Positions 8,836 to 17,688 are shown, counted from the stretch's first letter. The stretch: DNA of 64,000 nt from Bacillus sp. NTK071 (GCF_017303315.1 NZ_JAFKOI010000002.1:589396-653395); one strand, 5' to 3'. Notes: a model not told the origin generated them from the sequence alone. Made by a program: numbers and translations.

Positions 8836-8960
8836 TAAAAAAAGCGTCGGCGCATACGGCACCCACACATTACACAATTATAAAAACAGTGTACCTGCAA
8901 ACTACCAATTACGGCGTCAATCAGGTGAGAAGCGGGCGCTTCTGCTTGCTTTGTTTCCGA
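8836..8960 (-). promoter_or_regulatory. L20-type autoregulatory leader of infC-rpmI-rplT
   Basis: On the minus strand the leader contains GCGCCCGCTTCTCACCTGAT, resembling the conserved start of Firmicute L20 leaders. It then has an alternating stem region and a terminator hairpin with a run of seven T (8836-8869). In B. subtilis L20 binding favours the terminator. The remaining leader down to 8755 carries the infC ribosome binding site. The assignment is by recalled motif and position; a covariance-model search would settle it. Confidence 0.8.
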
Positions 8961-8978
8961 TATTTAATTACCTAAGAC

Positions 8979-9008
8979 AGTATACCATGCTGACCAAATC
9001 TATGTCAA
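8979..9008 (-). promoter_or_regulatory. Sigma-A promoter of infC operon
   Basis: On the minus strand TTGACA (9003-9008) and TATACT (8979-8984) are separated by 18 bases. Transcription would start near 8972, giving a leader of about 215 bases with the L20-type terminator. Confidence 0.85.
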
Positions 9009-9101
9009 GGTGATAAGATTCTTTCGAAGTGCACTTGATTATCATAACGAATCTTTTCTCTTGTGACAAGTGTTTTTTACAAATTTGTTTGATCTTAAAT
9101 T

Positions 9102-9126
9102 AAAAAGCCGGCACCTTCGCCGGCTT
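9102..9126 (-). terminator. Terminator of thrS
   Basis: AAAGCCGGC pairs with GCCGGCTTT around a short loop, followed by five T on the minus strand, 5 bases after the thrS stop. Confidence 0.9.
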
Positions 9127-9130
9127 TCCA

Positions 9131-11068
9131 TTACTTCTTGTCTTTAATTTCCTCTTCAATTCTAGCAGTAAAATCGTTTAGAGAAACAGTCTCTGAATCT
9201 TGCTGGCTGTAGCGGCGAACGTTAACAGCTTCACCTTCAACCTCTTTATCCCCTACTACTAACATGTAAGGAATTTTTTGCATTTGTGCTTCACGGATTT
9301 TGTAACCAATCTTCTCATTACGCTCATCCACTTCTACGCGAATTCCTGCACGTTGAAGTTTCTTTTGAACTGATTTCGCATAGTCAAGGTGTACTTCTGA
9401 TACAGGAATGATTTCAGCCTGTACTGGTGAAAGCCATGTTGGGAATGCACCTTTGTATTCTTCAATTAAGAATGCAACAAATCGTTCCATTGTTGAAACA
9501 ACACCACGGTGAATAACAACTGGACGGTGATGGTTACCATCCTCACCAATGTAAGATAGATCGAAACGTTCAGGGAGTAAGAAATCAAGTTGCACAGTGG
9601 AAAGTGTTTCTTCTTTTCCTAGAGCCGTTTTCACTTGAACATCCAATTTAGGGCCGTAGAACGCTGCTTCCCCTTCTGCTTCAACGTACTCGACATTAAG
9701 GTCGTCCATTGCTTCTTTAAGCATTCTCTGGGCTTTTTCCCACATCTCGTCATTATCGATATATTTCTTTTTATCTTCTGGATCGCGGTAAGAAAGACGG
9801 AATGAGTAATCATTGATCCTAAAGTCTTTGTATACTTCTTGAATGAGTTCAACAACTTCAATAAACTCTTGCTTAATCTGGTCCGGACGACAGAAGATAT
9901 GCGCATCATTTAACGTCATAGAACGGACACGCTGAAGACCTGCAAGTGCGCCTGACATTTCATAACGATGCATCGTTCCAAGCTCTGCTACACGGTATGG
10001 AAGGCCTCGATAGCTTTTTAGATCGTTTTTGTAAATCATCATATGATGCGGGCAATTCATCGGACGAAGTACTAACTCTTCTGTTTCATCCATTTTCATT
10101 GGAGGATACATATCGTCTTGATAGTGCTCCCAATGACCGCTTGTTTTGTAAAGTTCTACATTCGCAAGGTGCGGAGTGTAAACATGGTTGTAACCAAGAC
10201 GTTCTTCAAGATCAACAATATACCGTTCGATTGTACGGCGAATCGTTGCCCCTCTTGGTAACCAAATCGGAAGTCCCTGTCCTACTTCTTGAGAAATAGT
10301 GAAAAGCTTTAATTCTTTACCGAGTTTACGGTGATCGCGTTCCTTTGCTTCTTCTAAGAGGTGAAGATATTCTTCAACTTGGGCTTGTTTAGGAAATGCA
10401 GTTCCGTAAATACGTTGGAGCATTTGATTATCACTATCTCCGCGCCAGTAAGCTCCAGCTATGGATAGTAATTTAAAGGCTTTAATTTTACTAGTAGATG
10501 GTACGTGTGGTCCACGGCAAAGATCAAAGAATTCGCCTTGCTCATAAATTGTTACTTGTTCATCAGCTGGAATCGCTTCAAGTAACTCCAGTTTAAGGTC
10601 ATCACCGATTTCTTTAAACATTTTTTCAGCTTCTTCTCGGCTCACCACTATACGCTTTACTTCAAGATTTTCATTAATGATTTTCTTCATTTCCTTCTCA
10701 ATCTTAGGAAGATCCTCAGGTGTAATAGAAACAGGGCAATCAATATCGTAGTAGAAACCACTATCAATTACAGGGCCTACGCCTAGTTTCACATCACTGT
10801 AGAGTCGTTTAATTGCCTGTGCCATAAGGTGCGCTGTACTATGACGAAGTACTTCAAGACCATCTTCGCTTTCTTGTGTAACAATCTCGATTTGAGCGTC
10901 TTCTTCAATTCCACGACGCAAATCAACTAATACTCCGTTCACCTTCCCAGCAAGTGCTTTTTTCTTCAATCCTGGGCTAATTGAACTTGCAATATCTTCA
11001 GTTGTTGTTCCTTTATTAAATTCCTTTACAGAACCGTCAGGAAACGTAATTTCAACCATTTCAGCCAT
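9131..11068 (-). CDS. thrS: Threonyl-tRNA synthetase
   Basis: 645 residues, full length. Domains in order: TGS (about 1-64, [13 protein letters not shown]), editing domain ([17 protein letters not shown], about 75-90), class II catalytic core ([31 protein letters not shown] with zinc ligand Cys; [30 protein letters not shown]) and an anticodon-binding domain (from about 545). It charges tRNA-Thr and edits Ser-tRNA-Thr. The ATG follows AAAGGAGTG. A T-box leader with a Thr specifier and a promoter lie upstream, so it responds to threonine starvation. Confidence 0.98.
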   Translation of the reverse strand: MAEMVEITFPDGSVKEFNKGTTTEDIASSISPGLKKKALAGKVNGVLVDLRRGIEEDAQIEIVTQESEDGLEVLRHSTAHLMAQAIKRLYSDVKLGVGPVIDSGFYYDIDCPVSITPEDLPKIEKEMKKIINENLEVKRIVVSREEAEKMFKEIGDDLKLELLEAIPADEQVTIYEQGEFFDLCRGPHVPSTSKIKAFKLLSIAGAYWRGDSDNQMLQRIYGTAFPKQAQVEEYLHLLEEAKERDHRKLGKELKLFTISQEVGQGLPIWLPRGATIRRTIERYIVDLEERLGYNHVYTPHLANVELYKTSGHWEHYQDDMYPPMKMDETEELVLRPMNCPHHMMIYKNDLKSYRGLPYRVAELGTMHRYEMSGALAGLQRVRSMTLNDAHIFCRPDQIKQEFIEVVELIQEVYKDFRINDYSFRLSYRDPEDKKKYIDNDEMWEKAQRMLKEAMDDLNVEYVEAEGEAAFYGPKLDVQVKTALGKEETLSTVQLDFLLPERFDLSYIGEDGNHHRPVVIHRGVVSTMERFVAFLIEEYKGAFPTWLSPVQAEIIPVSEVHLDYAKSVQKKLQRAGIRVEVDERNEKIGYKIREAQMQKIPYMLVVGDKEVEGEAVNVRRYSQQDSETVSLNDFTARIEEEIKDKK

Positions 11069-11092
11069 GCTTCTTCACTCCTTTTTTGCATA

Positions 11093-11338
11093 TAAAAAAC
11101 ACTCATCCCAAAAGGGACGAGTGTTAATCTCGTGGTTCCACCCTGCTTCCCGCATAGAGAACATCCTATACGGCTCAGACTGCTGTAACGTAGCAGAAAC
11201 GCTACCCTATTTCCAGGGCAGAGTTCAAAGGTGGTAAGATCGTTTGTCTCGCTGGGAAGTTCACACCGTTCCTTCCCTCTCTGAAAGCAGACAGAACATC
11301 TCATGTCCTTATCGTAACAATAACGTATATGCGTGTAT
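11093..11338 (-). promoter_or_regulatory. T-box leader of thrS (Thr specifier)
   Basis: The minus strand has the T-box AGGGTGGAACCACG (11131-11144), an adjoining terminator hairpin with T run (11093-11126), and a stem I-like region carrying two tandem ACC codons (11230-11235). The 5' ACC is followed by A, as expected for a threonine specifier. Leader and promoter fill the 312-base gap upstream of thrS. Confidence 0.93.
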
Positions 11339-11344
11339 GTAGGT

Positions 11345-11373
11345 ATTATAAGTAGTGTACTTATGAAAATCAA
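11345..11373 (-). promoter_or_regulatory. Sigma-A promoter of thrS leader
   Basis: On the minus strand TTGATT (11368-11373) and TATAAT (11345-11350) are 17 bases apart. The predicted start near 11338 is just upstream of T-box stem I. The -35 lies close to the 3' end of ytxC. Confidence 0.8.
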
Positions 11374-11380
11374 GCCTATT

Positions 11381-12217
11381 TTAATGATTGCCTGAAAAAA
11401 GTATTTTAGACATACGATACGGAAAAAAATATAACCGCTCTTCAAATACATTCTGAATGGTTTGAGCTAGACCCTCTTCGTTATGATCAGTATATAAGTA
11501 TATTTCTTCTGGAGCAGTTACAAGTAATGGCAATAGAATTTCAGGATCAATATCATCCACACTTAGACCTTTCGGAAGGTCCTCAGACTGTAAATCCTCT
11601 TTGAAAGTTAAGGCATTTCCATTCGTATTGTACAAACAATAGTTTCCATCAAAAACAAGAATAACACGTTTCGTAACCGACTCTCTAGATTTAAGAAGGA
11701 GTCTTAATGCCTGAACAAAATTTTGATATTCCTGTTCTAATTTATACTCATCAATCGCCTCTCCAATAAGTGTAGCTAGAAGAGTACGATAGGGGCCAGT
11801 GCGAAATCTTAAGAAAGAATCGAATGAGATGGTACCACCCTGCTCAATACAAGATATAGCTGCTTCTAGCAACAATTCTCCTCGATTCGAATAACGTGAA
11901 GCACCTGGTATATCATCTTTATTACCGTCACCAATGCTTCTAGCAATCCCAGAAATCTCTGCAATTTCATCTTGATCTTGAAAGTAATAAGTGGACTTAA
12001 GAAGTTGCTCCATCCATCGCTTCTCATAGGTGATGCTCACACATCGGGCAAGGCATTGGGAAATACGATAACACATTTTTGTATCGAATGGCTCTATGGC
12101 AATGGATACTTTCATAGCTTCTATATCACATTTCATACGCTTAGGACCCGCAACCTTGTTTAATTCTGCAGTCATAAATTGAAAGTCTTCTATTTCACTA
12201 AATGTTATCGAAACCAA
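11381..12217 (-). CDS. ytxC: Sporulation-associated protein YtxC
   Basis: 278 residues with a TTG start (LVSITFSEIEDF) six bases after GGGGGG. It is a soluble protein of the YtxC family, recognisable by FDSFLRFRTGPYRTLLATLIGEAIDEYKLEQEYQNFVQALRLLL in its middle. The family is conserved in spore formers, and the biochemical role is unknown. The location between dnaI and thrS matches B. subtilis. A terminator separates it from dnaI, so it probably has its own promoter. Confidence 0.87.
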   Translation of the reverse strand: MVSITFSEIEDFQFMTAELNKVAGPKRMKCDIEAMKVSIAIEPFDTKMCYRISQCLARCVSITYEKRWMEQLLKSTYYFQDQDEIAEISGIARSIGDGNKDDIPGASRYSNRGELLLEAAISCIEQGGTISFDSFLRFRTGPYRTLLATLIGEAIDEYKLEQEYQNFVQALRLLLKSRESVTKRVILVFDGNYCLYNTNGNALTFKEDLQSEDLPKGLSVDDIDPEILLPLLVTAPEEIYLYTDHNEEGLAQTIQNVFEERLYFFPYRMSKILFSGNH

Positions 12218-12291
12218 TGCTTTCCCCCCTGTCCATCTTCTCATTAGAATCTATATGGTCATTGTTAGGAAATCATGTATAGAAGTGTAAA

Positions 12292-12317
12292 AAAAAGCCC
12301 TCCATAAGGAGGACTTT
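12292..12317 (-). terminator. Terminator of dnaI
   Basis: AAGTCCTCC pairs with GGAGGGCTT around TTAT and is followed by a run of T on the minus strand. It overlaps the dnaI stop region. Confidence 0.85.
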
Positions 12318-13248
12318 AAATTCTTCTGTTTTTCCCTTCAAGAAAAACGGGTGTTGTAAAGTGTTTAATTCGTTCCATAATTCGTTTTGCTTTCGTTTCT
12401 TCTATTCCACTCTTGTGAGAATATGCAAGGTGCTCCTCAAGCAAACTATAATCTAAATTGGAAGAATAGAGGGTTGGAAGACCTTCTGTCATTCGGTATT
12501 GAAGTAGAGCACCCAAAATATCATCACGAACCCAGCTAGAAATATTCTCTGCTCCGATGTCGTCAAGAATTAATAGCGGTGTTTCTTTCAGATAATCAAG
12601 TTTTGCATCAATAGACTGATCTTGTATCGCACTCTTCATTTGACGGAAAAAGTCAGGCGTATAGATAAACTGCGAACGTACACCTTTATCTTTTGCAAGT
12701 TGATTCGCGATTGCTCCTAGGATAAACGTTTTTCCTACTCCAAATCCACCGTGTATATAAAGACCTTTCGATGTTTCGCCAGGGACAAAGTCTTCTACAT
12801 ACTGAATCGCCGTGCCTATCGCTTCAACACGCACAGGATCTTCATCGTCTAAGTCAGCGAATGTAGCTTGGAGAATTTCCTTTGGAATGTAATAACTTTG
12901 AATCATCTCATTCCGCTTCTTGTTCTTCTCTTCTTCAATTCTAGTGGGGCAACGATTGTAACGTATATCGATCACTGAACGATTGATAAATAACTCAGGC
13001 TCATATCCTTGCATCATATTGATACAGTTTGTAAGGCCCGGACAACCTTCACACCGTTTCGCCTGAGTTGTATATTCATAAAGCCTTGCTAGGCTTCGAT
13101 CAACCATTTTATCATCAACCTCATCATGCTCCTCGATGAAGGAACGAATATCAGCGTCTGCCATAATTGCCTTTTTCATTTCTTGATATTGCTGTTGGAA
13201 TTTTTTATTACCAGGCATTTTGTTAAATGATTCCTGGATGGATTCCAT
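12316..13248 (-). CDS. dnaI: Primosomal helicase loader DnaI
   Basis: 310 residues. The N-terminal helicase-binding domain carries a zinc-type Cys cluster (CEGCPGLTNC, about 63-72). The C-terminal AAA+ domain (about 140-310) has Walker A GGFGVGKT and Walker B LLILDDIG. DnaI loads the replicative helicase DnaC at oriC and stalled forks with DnaB and DnaD. The start follows GGGGTGA and lies 25 bases after dnaB, so the two genes are co-transcribed. Confidence 0.96.
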   Translation of the reverse strand: MESIQESFNKMPGNKKFQQQYQEMKKAIMADADIRSFIEEHDEVDDKMVDRSLARLYEYTTQAKRCEGCPGLTNCINMMQGYEPELFINRSVIDIRYNRCPTRIEEEKNKKRNEMIQSYYIPKEILQATFADLDDEDPVRVEAIGTAIQYVEDFVPGETSKGLYIHGGFGVGKTFILGAIANQLAKDKGVRSQFIYTPDFFRQMKSAIQDQSIDAKLDYLKETPLLILDDIGAENISSWVRDDILGALLQYRMTEGLPTLYSSNLDYSLLEEHLAYSHKSGIEETKAKRIMERIKHFTTPVFLEGKNRRI

Positions 13249-13273
13249 CCCACTTCACCCCGCTTTAAACGAC

Positions 13274-14635
13274 TTATTTTTTGTATTTACTCAACATCTT
13301 CTTAAGCTGGTCCTGTTTTTCAGATCGTTCTTCCTGAGACATATCCGGTTCCTTCTGATCTGAAATCCATTCCGGTACTTTATCTTTCCTAGCTGTAGAT
13401 TTTCCTCGATTATTAGAGTTTCCAGCCTTGCCCTTTGTCTTAGCAGGCTGCTGAAGTTCTTTAATAGCAAGGTTCATCGCTTCTCTAACTGTCTTTACCC
13501 TCGCTCGAGCCCAATGACTCGCAAACTTTTCAACATAGTTTTTGGACAATTTCTTGTCTTGAGTTTCAAGAATAAAGTCAAGAAGAACATTCATAACGCC
13601 TGGGGTTAGCTTTTGCTCATCCATAATACGCTCCACCAATTTCATATCAGCTTCAGATGGTTTTCCGCCTTCCGCAGCACGTTGTAAAATGTCATAAGGT
13701 GTCATTTGCTCATATCGCTGAGCAGCTTTCTCCTCTTCTGTAACAGGCTCTTTTGTATGGAATTCTTGTAATGAAGCGGGCTGACGTCTATATTGAAGAG
13801 CTGGCACTTTACCACGATTTTCAAGAGCAAACCAACTACTAACTTCTTTACGTAAAAGGTCATCGGACAATTCTTCGTGGTGAATGGCCGCTTGTTCGAC
13901 AATTCGACCCATTTCATAGGGTTCTATTTTATATACGAAAGCAAGTCGCTCTATTGTCTTTTTAACATTATCTGTTAACATTCGATCTGATACAATCATA
14001 TCAGAGATATGCTGTTTCATCACCTCAAAGTCAAATTGAGACGAAGTGAATACAAGTCCTTTATTCTCGTTTCGCTTCTCAATAGCTTGATGCTCCTCTT
14101 CTTCCACATCATTTAAAGATGTCATTTCAGAGGGGTGTAGAGAGTCATATACCTCATTGAATGACGCTGTAATATCACTGTACTCATTGGGATTTAATTT
14201 ATCAACCGTAAAGTATTGTTTCAGGTCATTGTACTTGTTTCTACCAAGTCTGTTAAACAAATAGATGTTAAGAACGCCATCATTAAAGAACCGTTCTGGC
14301 GTAAGAGGTGGTTGAAGTTCATATGTGAAGTGCCTTGGATCGTCACCCGATTTCAAATAGGTTTTCAATAATCCAATTCCTTCTAACTTTCTACGTTCTT
14401 CAAGTATTCTCTTTAAATCCCACCTCATCATGAGTAATAAATTGTGATGAGTCATTGTTGTAACAAGTGCATCTTTCTGCTCATGGGCACTCCAAAGGGT
14501 CATATAAAGACTGTATGCACCTGCTCCAATTAGAGGTTGATATAAAAGAGTAAGTACTCGTCTGTCATATTCATGTAAGAGCCCTGCCGCTTCAACTTGA
14601 AGTGTATCGACAGGTAGTAGTTCTTTCCAATGCAT
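13274..14635 (-). CDS. dnaB: Replication initiation and membrane attachment protein DnaB
   Basis: About 453 residues starting at the ATG of MHWKELLPVDTLQ, preceded by AAAGGTGA; a GTG three codons earlier overlaps that site. The N-terminal winged-helix (DDBH1) domain is followed by DDBH2-type modules with a YEQMTPYDILQRAAEGGKPSEADMK segment. The basic, low-complexity tail is KTKGKAGNSNNRGKSTARKD. In Bacillus this protein, unlike E. coli DnaB, is a helicase co-loader acting with DnaD and DnaI at the membrane. It is followed closely by dnaI. Confidence 0.95.
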   Translation of the reverse strand: MHWKELLPVDTLQVEAAGLLHEYDRRVLTLLYQPLIGAGAYSLYMTLWSAHEQKDALVTTMTHHNLLLMMRWDLKRILEERRKLEGIGLLKTYLKSGDDPRHFTYELQPPLTPERFFNDGVLNIYLFNRLGRNKYNDLKQYFTVDKLNPNEYSDITASFNEVYDSLHPSEMTSLNDVEEEEHQAIEKRNENKGLVFTSSQFDFEVMKQHISDMIVSDRMLTDNVKKTIERLAFVYKIEPYEMGRIVEQAAIHHEELSDDLLRKEVSSWFALENRGKVPALQYRRQPASLQEFHTKEPVTEEEKAAQRYEQMTPYDILQRAAEGGKPSEADMKLVERIMDEQKLTPGVMNVLLDFILETQDKKLSKNYVEKFASHWARARVKTVREAMNLAIKELQQPAKTKGKAGNSNNRGKSTARKDKVPEWISDQKEPDMSQEERSEKQDQLKKMLSKYKK

Positions 14636-14688
14636 ATGCTTCACCTTTTTATTCTCTCGTGAATTTTAAAGCTTAATCTTTTTCGTAC

Positions 14689-14713
14689 AAAAAAAGAGCT
14701 TACATTAAGCTCC
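14689..14713 (-). terminator. Terminator of nrdR
   Basis: GAGCTTA pairs with TAAGCTC around a three-base loop, followed by seven T on the minus strand. It separates nrdR from dnaB. Confidence 0.88.
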
Positions 14714-14720
14714 CCCTTCG

Positions 14721-15179
14721 TTACTCTGCTCTGTTAATTAAATCTTTTAACTCCCGAATAAATACATTAATGTCCTTGAATTGACGATAGACGGAAGCAA
14801 ATCGAACGTAGGCAACTTCATCCACTTTTGCCAATTGATCCATAACGAGCTCACCAACGACATCACTGCTAATTTCTGATGCTCCTTGATTGCGAAGATC
14901 TCGTTCAATTTCATTGACAATTGTTTCAAGAGTCTCAAGTGGTACAGGTCGTTTCTCACAGGCTTTTATTAAACCTCTTAGAATTTTATCCCTGCTAAAC
15001 TCTTCTCTAGTTCCTTCTTTTTTAACAACAATAAGCGGTATTTCTTCAACTGTTTCAAATGTTGTAAACCGGTACGTACATGATTCACATTCCCGACGTC
15101 TGCGGATCGACCGACCTTCATGAACCGGCCTAGAATCAAGCACTCTTGTACCATTCTGATTGCAGTTGGGACAACGCAT
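14721..15179 (-). CDS. nrdR: Transcriptional repressor NrdR
   Basis: 152 residues. The N-terminal zinc ribbon is [18 protein letters not shown]...[16 protein letters not shown], with four Cys. The ATP-cone domain follows at about 49-139 ([27 protein letters not shown]). NrdR senses dATP/ATP and represses ribonucleotide reductase genes. The ATG follows GTGGAGATG. The neighbourhood with dnaB-dnaI matches B. subtilis. No NrdR boxes or nrd genes are seen in the window. Confidence 0.97.
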   Translation of the reverse strand: MRCPNCNQNGTRVLDSRPVHEGRSIRRRRECESCTYRFTTFETVEEIPLIVVKKEGTREEFSRDKILRGLIKACEKRPVPLETLETIVNEIERDLRNQGASEISSDVVGELVMDQLAKVDEVAYVRFASVYRQFKDINVFIRELKDLINRAE

Positions 15180-15253
15180 TAGATCATCTCCACTAAACGA
15201 ACAAGATTTCTACCTTCTATTTTAGCATACAATGCGCTGCTACACATCTATCT

Positions 15254-15643
15254 CTAAAATTGTTCAGAAATACCAGTACCGATTAACGTTAACTTCTTTT
15301 GTAGATCATTGTATACTGTACCAATTACTTTCTTGCTATATCCGAAATCAACTGGTAGAGGCGTCTCAGTTGATACTGAAAAATCAACTGCTGTTTTGTA
15401 TGCACGAACTGATACTACCGTGACAACAATTAATGCTTTCTTAGGTGATTTAACTTGAAAGACGAATTCTCCGCGCTCTGGAGAATTCGTAACTATTTCA
15501 CCTTTATAATGTTTTTGAAGAACGGCTTTTGCTTCTGTAAAAGCCTGTTCCTTCGTAGCTTTAAAATAATGAGTCTTCAATGCATCACTGGGATGCCTTT
15601 CACTTGTCTCAGAACGATTGCTAAAAAAGTCTTTAATTCCCAC
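15254..15643 (-). CDS. Unrecognised small soluble protein
   Basis: 129 residues with a GTG start after GAGGAGG. No signal peptide or membrane helix. The middle (about 25-110) reads as an alternating strand-helix domain: THYFKATKEQAFTEAKAVLQKHYKGEIV, then GEFVFQVKSPKKALIVVTVVSVRAYKTAVDFSVST. I do not recognise a family with confidence. It stands alone between nrdR and the speD terminator. The good ribosome binding site and coding-like composition argue that it is real. Confidence 0.7.
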   Translation of the reverse strand: MGIKDFFSNRSETSERHPSDALKTHYFKATKEQAFTEAKAVLQKHYKGEIVTNSPERGEFVFQVKSPKKALIVVTVVSVRAYKTAVDFSVSTETPLPVDFGYSKKVIGTVYNDLQKKLTLIGTGISEQF

Positions 15644-15731
15644 CCTTGTCCTCCTCTATTTTTTTTAAGAATAGCAATAATTGATTAATAAATCAATTGC
15701 AAGAGAATGTTGACAAAGGATGAAACGAAAC

Positions 15732-15760
15732 AAAAAAGGAGTGCTAATGCACTCCTTTTA
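15732..15760 (-). terminator. Terminator of speD
   Basis: AAAAGGAGTGC pairs with GCACTCCTTTT around TAAT/ATTA, with T-rich sequence following on the minus strand, 13 bases past the speD stop. Confidence 0.88.
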
Positions 15761-15772
15761 GTAACTGTATAA

Positions 15773-16162
15773 TTATGAAGTAAACGCTGATTGCTCTTCT
15801 CTAACTTTCGGTTTAACTGGACCCATGCCTCTCGGAAGCTCAATATTCTCACGTGTATCTGCACCAAGTGCATCAGCAATATAATTAGCTGCAACGTTAG
15901 GATCAAGATCACCACATGTGTAAACATCGATGCTTGCGTAGCCATGTTCAGGAAAACTGTGGATCGTTAAATGCGATTCAGAAATAATGACAACACCACT
16001 AACACCCTGTGGTGCAAATTTATGAAATGCTACCTCACGAACCTCTGCACCAGACTTTAGAGCAGCTTCTACAAACGTTTCTTCAATTAATTTCATGTTG
16101 TTAAGTTTTTCAATGTCACAGCCCCATAGTTCGGCAATAACGTGACGTCCCATTGTATCCAT
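15773..16162 (-). CDS. speD: S-adenosylmethionine decarboxylase proenzyme
   Basis: 129 residues, class 1B SpeD. Glu62-Ser63 in [15 protein letters not shown] is the self-cleavage site that generates the pyruvoyl cofactor on Ser63. His68 and the Cys in VYTCGDLDP are the expected catalytic residues. It makes decarboxylated SAM, the aminopropyl donor for spermidine synthesis in the cytosol. The ATG follows AAAGGGGGAA. Unlike a tight gapB-speD operon, a terminator, a promoter and a structured leader separate it from gapB. No classical speE occurs nearby, but a membrane SpeE-like gene lies at 49149-50693. Confidence 0.96.
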   Translation of the reverse strand: MDTMGRHVIAELWGCDIEKLNNMKLIEETFVEAALKSGAEVREVAFHKFAPQGVSGVVIISESHLTIHSFPEHGYASIDVYTCGDLDPNVAANYIADALGADTRENIELPRGMGPVKPKVREEQSAFTS

Positions 16163-16298
16163 AGCAAAATTCCCCCTTTAAGTTTACTCATGCGTCAGCA
16201 TGCGGTATTGAAAATCCACCACGGGGGAAAGTTAGTCCGATGAGGTCCTAACCCTTTAAGTAGTTTCCAATGCCAAATTGCTATAAAAGAAGTTCACG
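16163..16298 (-). promoter_or_regulatory. Candidate structured leader of speD
   Basis: The transcript from about 16298 has a CATGC-TGAC-GCATG hairpin (16189-16202), a GTTAG/CTAAC stem (16248-16252 with 16231-16235), and CTTTCCCCCGT (16221-16231), whose TTCCCCC is complementary to the GGGGGAA of the speD ribosome binding site. Sequestration of the site by the upstream strand is therefore possible. No known riboswitch class is recognised. Confidence 0.45.
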
Positions 16299-16304
16299 AA
16301 AAAT

Positions 16305-16333
16305 AGTATAAGGCTTTTAAAATAGATTTGCAA
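16305..16333 (-). promoter_or_regulatory. Sigma-A promoter of speD
   Basis: On the minus strand TTGCAA (16328-16333) and TATACT (16305-16310) are 17 bases apart. The start would be near 16298, giving a leader of about 135 bases. The rest of the gap up to the gapB terminator (16334-16466) shows nothing I recognise. Confidence 0.75.
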
Positions 16334-16466
16334 CAAAAAAATATATCTTCCTTCTTGTATCTAATGGAATAGAAGCAAGAACCTCAGAAGAGTATATGGC
16401 TAGCTACATATAGAGTATATCCGCAAATTCAACTTTTAACGCTTATTTTCTAATTAACAATATAAA

Positions 16467-16494
16467 AAGCGGAAGTGTCTCACTCCCGCTCTTC
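16467..16494 (-). terminator. Terminator of gapB
   Basis: AGCGGGAGTG pairs with CACTTCCGCT (one mismatch) around AGA, then TTTT on the minus strand, 12 bases after the gapB stop. It argues that speD is not simply co-transcribed with gapB. Confidence 0.85.
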
Positions 16495-16506
16495 AAATTC
16501 ATTCTG

Positions 16507-17535
16507 TTATACGCTTACTTTCAGCCTCCCGGGTATCTTTTCCCCGACATATTTTGCCATATCGACCACTCGACATGAATATCCCCACTCGTTATCGTAC
16601 CATGCTAGGACTTTAACTTTCTTGTTCTCAACGACCATAGTTGAAAGTCCGTCAATGATGGAAGAATGTTCATTTCCATTATAGTCAATTGACACAAGTG
16701 GTTCGTCAGAATAAGCGAGAATACCACGTAATGGTCCTTCTGATGCCGCCTTTAAAGCATCATTAACCTGATCAATTGTTACTTCCTTCTCCAAATCAAC
16801 AACAAGATCAACAAGTGACACATTTGGCGTAGGTACACGTAAAGACATACCGTTCAATTTCCCTTCAAGGTGTGGAAGAACTTTCGATATTGCCTTCGCT
16901 GCTCCTGTAGAGGTAGGAATAATAGACTGTCCACATGCTCGAGCCCTTCTTAAATCTTTATGTGGATTATCAATGTTCTTCTGATCATTTGTATAAGCAT
17001 GGACAGTCGTCATCATGCCCGAAACAATCCCAAACGATTTATCAAGTACTTGCACAACTGGCGCAAGACAGTTTGTTGTACACGAAGCATTTGACAATAC
17101 ATGATGTTCTTCGTTATTGTATTCGCTTTCATTTATGCCCATCACAATCGTTAGATCTTCATTTTTCCCTGGTGCTGTAATGATTACTTTCGTTGCACCA
17201 GCATCGAGATGGTAAGCTGCTTCTTCTCGTGTGCGAAATTTACCTGTTGCTTCAATAACAATATCAATACCCATTTCTTTCCAAGGGAGATTTTTCGGAT
17301 CGCGGTTGTTTAACACCACTACTTTTTTATTATTAATCTTGATACCGTTCTCAAAAGGAGTAACCTCTCCATCAAACGTACCATGAATGCTATCATATTT
17401 AATTAAATGGCTGAGCGTTTCCGGCGGATAGCTAGCGTTAATTGCTACTACTTCCAAATCCTCATCCATAATTGCCTTTCTAAAAACCATACGCCCAATT
17501 CTTCCAAAGCCATTAATCGCTATTCTTGTGTTCAT
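16507..17535 (-). CDS. gapB: Glyceraldehyde-3-phosphate dehydrogenase, gluconeogenic type
   Basis: 342 residues. The N-terminal Rossmann fold is INGFGRIGRMVFRK. Catalytic Cys152 is in SNASCTTNCLAPV. The C-terminal segment is AWYDNEWGYSCRVVDM. Sequence style and location beside speD match GapB, the NADP-preferring enzyme used in gluconeogenesis, rather than glycolytic GapA. The residue after the first strand of the cofactor site is Ala-Ser (VAINASYPP) instead of the NAD-type Asp, consistent with NADP use. The ATG follows AGGAGG. Two CcpN-type boxes lie in the promoter. Confidence 0.95.
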   Translation of the reverse strand: MNTRIAINGFGRIGRMVFRKAIMDEDLEVVAINASYPPETLSHLIKYDSIHGTFDGEVTPFENGIKINNKKVVVLNNRDPKNLPWKEMGIDIVIEATGKFRTREEAAYHLDAGATKVIITAPGKNEDLTIVMGINESEYNNEEHHVLSNASCTTNCLAPVVQVLDKSFGIVSGMMTTVHAYTNDQKNIDNPHKDLRRARACGQSIIPTSTGAAKAISKVLPHLEGKLNGMSLRVPTPNVSLVDLVVDLEKEVTIDQVNDALKAASEGPLRGILAYSDEPLVSIDYNGNEHSSIIDGLSTMVVENKKVKVLAWYDNEWGYSCRVVDMAKYVGEKIPGRLKVSV

Positions 17536-17557
17536 CCAGCGTTCCTCCTGCCATATA

Positions 17558-17599
17558 TGTGTTATACTTAATCCCCTATCACAAAATTAGTATAACATA
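17558..17599 (-). promoter_or_regulatory. Pair of CcpN-like operator boxes at gapB promoter
   Basis: TGTGTTATACT on the plus strand (17558-17568) and TATGTTATACT on the minus strand (17589-17599) each match the recalled CcpN consensus TRTGHYATAYW with no mismatch. They form an inverted pair 20 bases apart, directly upstream of gapB. In B. subtilis CcpN represses gapB and pckA during glycolytic growth. Confidence 0.75.
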
Positions 17600-17688
17600 T
17601 AATATGCGAATGAAAAGATAAATTTACACTATTTACGTATAAAAGTGCTTATCTGGTTTATCGTCTACAAAACAGGTTAAGAAGAAAC

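Noticed and set aside
16233-16250. CCGATGAG on the plus strand resembling a hammerhead ribozyme core
   Set aside because: The required CUGAUGA and GAAA core segments and flanking stems are not present.
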